Shown here piece by piece: positions 59,495-64,000 of a stretch of 64,000 nt of DNA. The DNA comes from Mytilisepta virgata. Its lineage: Eukaryota > Mollusca > Bivalvia > Mytilida > Mytilidae. The stretch covers positions 30,456,230-30,520,229 of the forward strand of contig CM051516.1 of the NCBI GenBank assembly GCA_028015205.1. Reading direction: 5' to 3'. Both the position numbers and the translations under genes were made by a program. Positions within the stretch are counted from its first letter, which is position 1. Every line of letters starts with the position of its first letter. The notes beneath the pieces were generated by a model. The model was not told the origin of the DNA. It searched no databases and saw nothing but the letters and a program-made list of their open reading frames with translations.

Positions 59495-60850
59495 GTATGA
59501 GCCTGTCAAATCGGTCAACTCATTTTCGGGTTATTGCCCCTGATTGTTATTTTTGAGGAAATTTGACAGTTTTAGGTTTTCTTTAATATTATTATAGATA
59601 AAGGCAAACTAAAAACAACAAAAAGTGTTCAGCATAACTTGAAATAAATTAAATGGTAGCTGTACAAGTAAAATAATAAAATAATAAACAATTACTACAA
59701 CAGTCCACATGTGAAAAGCTTCTGGGTGTAAAAATTGACCCTCACCTCAACTGGACCAACCAGATAGATCTGATTTGTTCAAAAATATCATCTCGTATTT
59801 ATCTCTTATCTAGAATAAAGAAATTTCTAAACCATGAAGCTAGAAAACTCTTCTACACTGGGTATATCTTACGACTAATTAACTACTGTTGTGTTATTTG
59901 GGGAAACTGTAGTAATGATAATTTGAATCGCATTCTCAAGTTACAAAAAAGAGCTGCCTGGTTAATTTTAGATGCTGATCCCTTTCCACATTCTCTGCCC
60001 TTATTTTACCAACTTGGTTGCATGACGATTGAAGACAGAATTAAATATCATTAATGTTTACTCATGTATAAATGTCTGAAGGGTGAGGCTCCATCATATT
60101 TAGAAAATAAAATTGTATCTATTTCTGAAACTAATAAATATCAACTACAAAATGTTGTTAAAGGTGATCTTCATGTTCCAAAGCCCAGAATAGAAATTTA
60201 CAAAAAGTCGTTTTGTTACTCTGGACCACTCTTATGGAACAACCTACCAGTCATAATTCGTAACGCTCAGTATCAATGCATTTAAGAATAGGCTTAAAAG
60301 CCACTTTCTTAACCAATTAAATGAATAAAGAATTACAAATTAACTTTATTAAATATTTTTGTTTACATTTTCAACATGATTGATATGATAATTATAAATG
60401 AGTGTTTATGATTTAAAACAGTGGATGTTCAGTTACTGACAATCTGATACAAACTATGAGCAACTAATTATTAATATTTTATATTTAATTTATATAATAA
60501 TATTTGTGATTGTTGCTAATACTTTTATTTGACTTAATATTGTACATTTTCACAGCTTGTTTTCAGTTTTTTGTGAAAATTGAGGGCCTCAGGGAAGATT
60601 GGTTTTATAACTAACTGTGTAACCCTCATTAAAAAATTCCCTTGCAACCATATATATTTAGATTCAGGACCCTATAATATACCTTTACATGTCAATATGG
60701 AGACTCAAGGGTCAAGGTCATTGAAAAAATCCATAGCAACTGATGGAAAAGTTCCTAGCAACCAGATGTGTTTGGGTTCAGCACCCTACAATTTACCTGT
60801 TCAAGTCAATATGGATGGTCAGGAGTTAATGCCATTGAAAAAGTCCATCG
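59495..60850 (+). repeat. GCTCACC-family (CCTAGCAACC subtype) fragment split by a retrotransposon
   Basis: Left piece about 59495-59671 (GGTTATTGCCCCTGATTG, AATTAAATGGTAGCTGTACA) and right piece about 60630-60850 (TTGCAACCATATATATTTAG, GGTCAAGGTCATTGAAAAAA). Neither family end is present. Confidence 0.55.
59698..60328 (+). pseudogene. Decayed C-terminal end of a jockey-like reverse transcriptase
   Basis: Frame 1 reads LGVKIDPHLNWTNQIDLICS, RKLFYTGYILRLINYCCVIW and LKLQKRAAWLILDADPFPH, the tail region of non-LTR retrotransposon reverse transcriptases. It has an in-frame TAA at 60052-60054 where CAA would be expected, then continues (LMYKCLKGEAPSYL, CYSGPLLWNNLP). Near 60280 it shifts frame to AFKNRLKSHFLNQLNE and stops at 60328. 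With 5' truncation, one stop and one frameshift it cannot be active. The open frame 60064-60285 is part of it. Confidence 0.78.
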
Positions 60851-61806
60851 TTCATTAATCAGTAACTAATTAATCATATTTGTTTCAATTCTTTTCAGTA
60901 TTGGAAAAGTATGAATTCAAAATCTTTTCTCTTAAAACTTAAAACCTAGTTTATTAACAAATATTAATCATGTTAATTTAACAATAAAACAATAATAGGA
61001 ATATATAACTAGTTAAAATGTTCTGGAAATTTATGACTATATAAAATGATCCATAACCGCCATAAACAAATTTCATTTCTCATTGGTCATGTTTAAAAAA
61101 TCTTCTCCTCTGAAACAATATACCCAAACTGAATCTGAAGGATGCTCGCTGGTCATGTTTTGGTCTTTTTGTCAGATTTTCAAAATCCTCGGGGTTTTAT
61201 CCATTTCTCATTAAATTTTTTAGCCATGAACCCCCACTTTTTCTTTTATAATTCAATCATATATACCTTAAAATGGTATTTGACGTAATTTTATGAAATT
61301 CTTTTTACTTTTTCATACATATTTGAGAAACTGAAGTTGTCAATGCAAAGACAATGAAAAATCCAGAGAAAACCCATTTCCTGCAAATTTTTAAGGCCTT
61401 ATAGCTCTAAAATGAGCACATGAACATATATTTTTTTTCTTGCTTATATGTTTACTATTCATATGTTCTCTCAAACTCAAGCACCTATTTCAAATCCTAT
61501 TTATTTCCTATTAGACCAGCGATCATCCTTAACTATTTACTGCCAACAATAATACTTGAAAAAAAAACATCTTTCAATAATTTGCTGCTTCATGATACTT
61601 CTAATGTACTCTAATAAGATGGACCAACATTTCACATTGATGGACATATCATATTTAAATCAAGTCTATGGACAATATGTACTGTGAAAATATGTCCAGA
61701 CATTTTTTTCTGCAGGACACTTTTATCCTAAACCATGTTTTTTGTTTTTGGATATGATAATATCTTGACAATTCTTGACAATATATATTTCCTTATTTTT
61801 TTTCAG
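60851..61806. other. Right part of intron 10, nothing recognised
   Basis: AT-rich intron just before exon 11. Short pieces around 61090 (AATCTTCTCCTCTGAAAC) echo the GCTCACC monomer, otherwise nothing. Confidence 0.45.
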
Positions 61807-62028
61807 AACTAGCTCCCTGTTAAAGTTTGTGAAATCGTTAGCAGGACACACTAGCCAACCATATTGGTTTTACTGTATCCCACTTCTTCACTATTTGTAT
61901 GACAAATACAAGCCATACCAAGCTGCAACATCAAAGTTTAACCATGAAGATTTTGTTCCTGAATGGTGGGGTATTGCTGAATTTGAAGAAAAGCAAAAAT
62001 TTTTCAAAGGGAAGACAAAATGGGACAG
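61807..62028 (+). CDS. rnf213-like: Gene B exon 11: stalk, last exon in the window
   Basis: Acceptor TTTTTTTTCAG, donor GTACAT, phases 2-2. It encodes TSSLLKFVKSLAGHTSQPYW, then FYCIPLLHYLYDKYKPYQ and VPEWWGIAEFEEKQKFF. The IPLLHYL and W-rich parts align with ALPVLHCCMEL and WAALEGL of human RNF213. The next exon is right of the window. Confidence 0.84.
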
Positions 62029-62199
62029 GTACATTAATTGTATATAAGGAAGAAGATGCTTTTCTTATATAAATCTTTGAATGAGTCATAAATTGTAATT
62101 GATTTATTGAGTATTTTCAAGTTTATAAATTGTAGATATTAGATAAAACAAAGAACAGAAATAAACCAATAAAAATTGATTGACTAACTTGTATTTATT

Positions 62200-64000
62200 T
62201 CAAAAGTTTAAGAGAGGAGAATCCTTTCTAAAGATTGCTCATTTCGTCCAGATCGGACAACAAACATGGCCGCCATGGGCAATTGTTGTTTCTGATTGGC
62301 TGAGTTTTCAAAAATCTTCTCCTCTGAAACTGCTACGTCAAATGAAACAAAACTTGACAGGAAGCATATATGGGAGGTCCTTTATAAAGTTTCCTCATTT
62401 CGTCCTTATTGGACTACAAATTTGGCCGCCATGGGCAGTTCTTTTTTCATATTGGTTGATATAAAAAAATCTTCTCCTCTGAAATAGCTTGGCCAAATGG
62501 AACGAAACCTGACAGAAAGCATCTATAGGAGGTTCTCTACAAAGTTTCCTCATCTTGATCGAAAAAAAAAAAACATGGCCACCATAGGCAATTCTTGTTT
62601 CTCATTGGTTGATAAAAAAAAAAAATTTCTGTCTGGAACTGCTTGGCCAAATGGAAAGAAACTTGACAGGAAGCATCTATGGGAGGTTCTTAACAAAATT
62701 TATTTATTTCATCTGGCTCTGAGAACATATATGGTCACCATTGGTAGTTCTTGTTTATGATTGGACTACAAATATGGCGGCCATTGGCAGTTCTTTTTTC
62801 TGATTGGTTGATATAAAAAGAATCTTCTCGTCTGAAATCGGTTGGCCAAATGGAATGAAACCTCACAGAAAGCATCTATGGGAGGTTCTTTACAAAGTAT
62901 CCTGATTTGGCCTTGATCGGAAAAAAAACATGGCCGCCATAGGCAATTCTTGTTTCTCATTGATTGATTAAAAAAAAAAAATTTCTGTCTGAAACTGCTT
63001 GGCCAAATAGAACGAAACTTGACAGGAAGCATCTATGGGAGGTTCTTTACAAAATTTCTTTATTTTGTCCCACTTGGAGTACATATATGGTCACCATTGG
63101 CAGTTCTTGTTTCTGATTGGCTAATATAAAAGAATCTTCTCCTCTGAAATCGCTTGCCCAAATGGAACGAAACCTGACAGGAAGCATATAGGGGAGGTTC
63201 TTTATAAAGTTTCCTCATTTTGTCCCTATCAGAATACAAATATGGCCGCCATGAGCAGTTCTTGTTTCTAATTGGCTGATATAAAAAAATCTTCTCCCCT
63301 GAAGTCCCTTGTCAAAATGGAATGAAACTTGACAGAAAGCATCTAATTGGGAGGTTCTATACAAAATTTCCTCATTTCGTCCTGATAAGGCAACAAATAT
63401 GTCCGTCATGGGCAGTTCTTTTCTTTCATTGGTTATTAATTTTATTCTTTGAAACCTCTTTGTCAAAGGGAACGAAAATTGACAGGAAGCATATATTGGA
63501 GGTTTTTTTTTACAAAGTATCCTCATTTTGTCCAGATCAGGCAACAAACATGGCTGCCATGGGCAATTCTTGTTTCTGATTGGTTGATTTAAAATAAAGT
63601 ATTTTTTTCTCTAAAACTGCTTGGACAAATAGAGCCAAACTTGACAGAAAGTGTCTATGACATATAACAAAAATCTACAGAACCGCAGAATTGCTTCAAA
63701 CCAAACATGGTCTGAATGTTCCTCTTAAGGTGCTCACCAAGTGTTGTTACTCTGGTGCTGATCCCTAATTCAAAATGGCCTTCAGCAGAGGACTTAGGTC
63801 AACATAAGATTCTATGGGAAATACATGCAAAAATCTTTTGGAGAACCGCCAAATTTTAGAATATGCTGATCTGTAAGTAGCAGGACCTTCATGAAGAAAA
63901 ATTTGGTTCCTACACGGTTTACCACTATTCATAATGATAGGGAGAACTGGGGTACATCAATAAAAATTGCTTTCATGCCAGTTGAGCAATACAGACTCAG
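62200..64000 (+). mobile_element. GCTCACC-family element with long monomer array, running off the window
   Basis: About nine monomers of ~155-165 bp (core CTTGACAGGAAGCATCTATG; starts near 62353, 62508, 62662, 62861, 63018, 63173, 63328, 63479, 63640), each with a CATGGCCGCCATGGGCA-like word. Then part of the 166 bp-type monomer (about 63690-63850) and the usual end CCAGTTGAGCAATACAGACT at the window edge. No 5' hairpin found. Chance frames stay open through several units on both strands. Confidence 0.68.

Larger units (their letters stand above)
24214..62028 (+). other. rnf213-like: Gene B: 5' part of a second RNF213-like E3 ubiquitin ligase gene
   Basis: Eleven coding exons splice in a single consistent frame to about 985 residues and run off the window after 62028. 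Order: three zinc ribbons (residues ~3-105); Ser/Pro/acidic low-complexity region (~110-430); Lys/Arg-rich block (~438-470); two similar exons (503-582); CBM20-like carbohydrate-binding domain (~614-700); then helical stalk. Human RNF213 has the same plan: one N-terminal zinc ribbon, a disordered Lys-rich region, then CBM20 with VFFHAIISLHF (here VYFHIIMSPLL) and VEGIVCISKK (here YEGMVRIPKE), then the stalk. The protein should be a cytosolic AAA+ E3 ligase; the catalytic parts are right of the window. Introns reach 10.3 kb and are full of repeats. Confidence 0.87.

Noticed and set aside
60064..60285. 73-codon open frame as a separate gene
   Set aside because: It is the continuation, after a stop, of the decayed reverse transcriptase tail.
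62180..63579. Open frames on both strands with repeated words
   Set aside because: All follow the ~160 bp monomer period of the array; repeat by-products.

Overview
The window looks like AT-rich genomic DNA from a bivalve mollusc, probably a mussel close to Mytilus. The evidence is multi-exon genes with GT-AG introns, many poly-A/T and poly-G runs, and dense interspersed repeats of types I associate with bivalve genomes. These include GCTCACC- and TATACCCCC-headed elements carrying ~160 bp tandem arrays, and a tRNA-derived SINE with a Meta-like core. I had no database, so the genus is an inference.

Two protein-coding genes are supported, both on the + strand, head to tail, and both RNF213-like (giant AAA+/RING E3 ubiquitin ligase). 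Gene A (459-8531) is only the last six exons, about 327 residues of the C-terminal domain, ending at TAG 8529-8531. Gene B (24214 to beyond 62028) is the 5' part of a second paralogue: 11 coding exons, about 985 residues, all phases consistent. It has three N-terminal zinc ribbons, a long Ser/acidic/Lys-rich disordered region with a duplicated exon, the CBM20-like carbohydrate-binding domain and the start of the stalk. The AAA core, RING and RZ finger of B lie to the right of the window. The 15.7 kb between A and B holds no convincing gene, only a possible orphan minus-strand exon at 10028-10183.

Most of the rest is transposon-derived. The commonest class is non-autonomous. Copies start with TTA plus a terminal hairpin, have a TCCGTC-rich leader, then a tandem array of ~155-170 bp monomers (261 bp in part of one family). 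They end in a second hairpin, often followed by CTAG or CTTG before T. At least five families unrelated in sequence share this plan, every copy I found points the same way (+), and one nested insertion shows the target junction. I read them as Helitron-like. Also present are TA-flanked foldback and pogo-like MITEs, two hAT-like elements with 8 bp target duplications, one SINE and one decayed jockey-like reverse transcriptase tail.

Layout: 1-8531 end of gene A, with one intron almost filled by a 2.3 kb element; 8532-24213 intergenic, with three elements back to back at 17598-22998; 24214-28014 compact 5' exons of gene B; 28015-62028 widely spaced exons of B in introns of up to 10.3 kb packed with nested elements; 62029-64000 intron of B filled by another monomer array.
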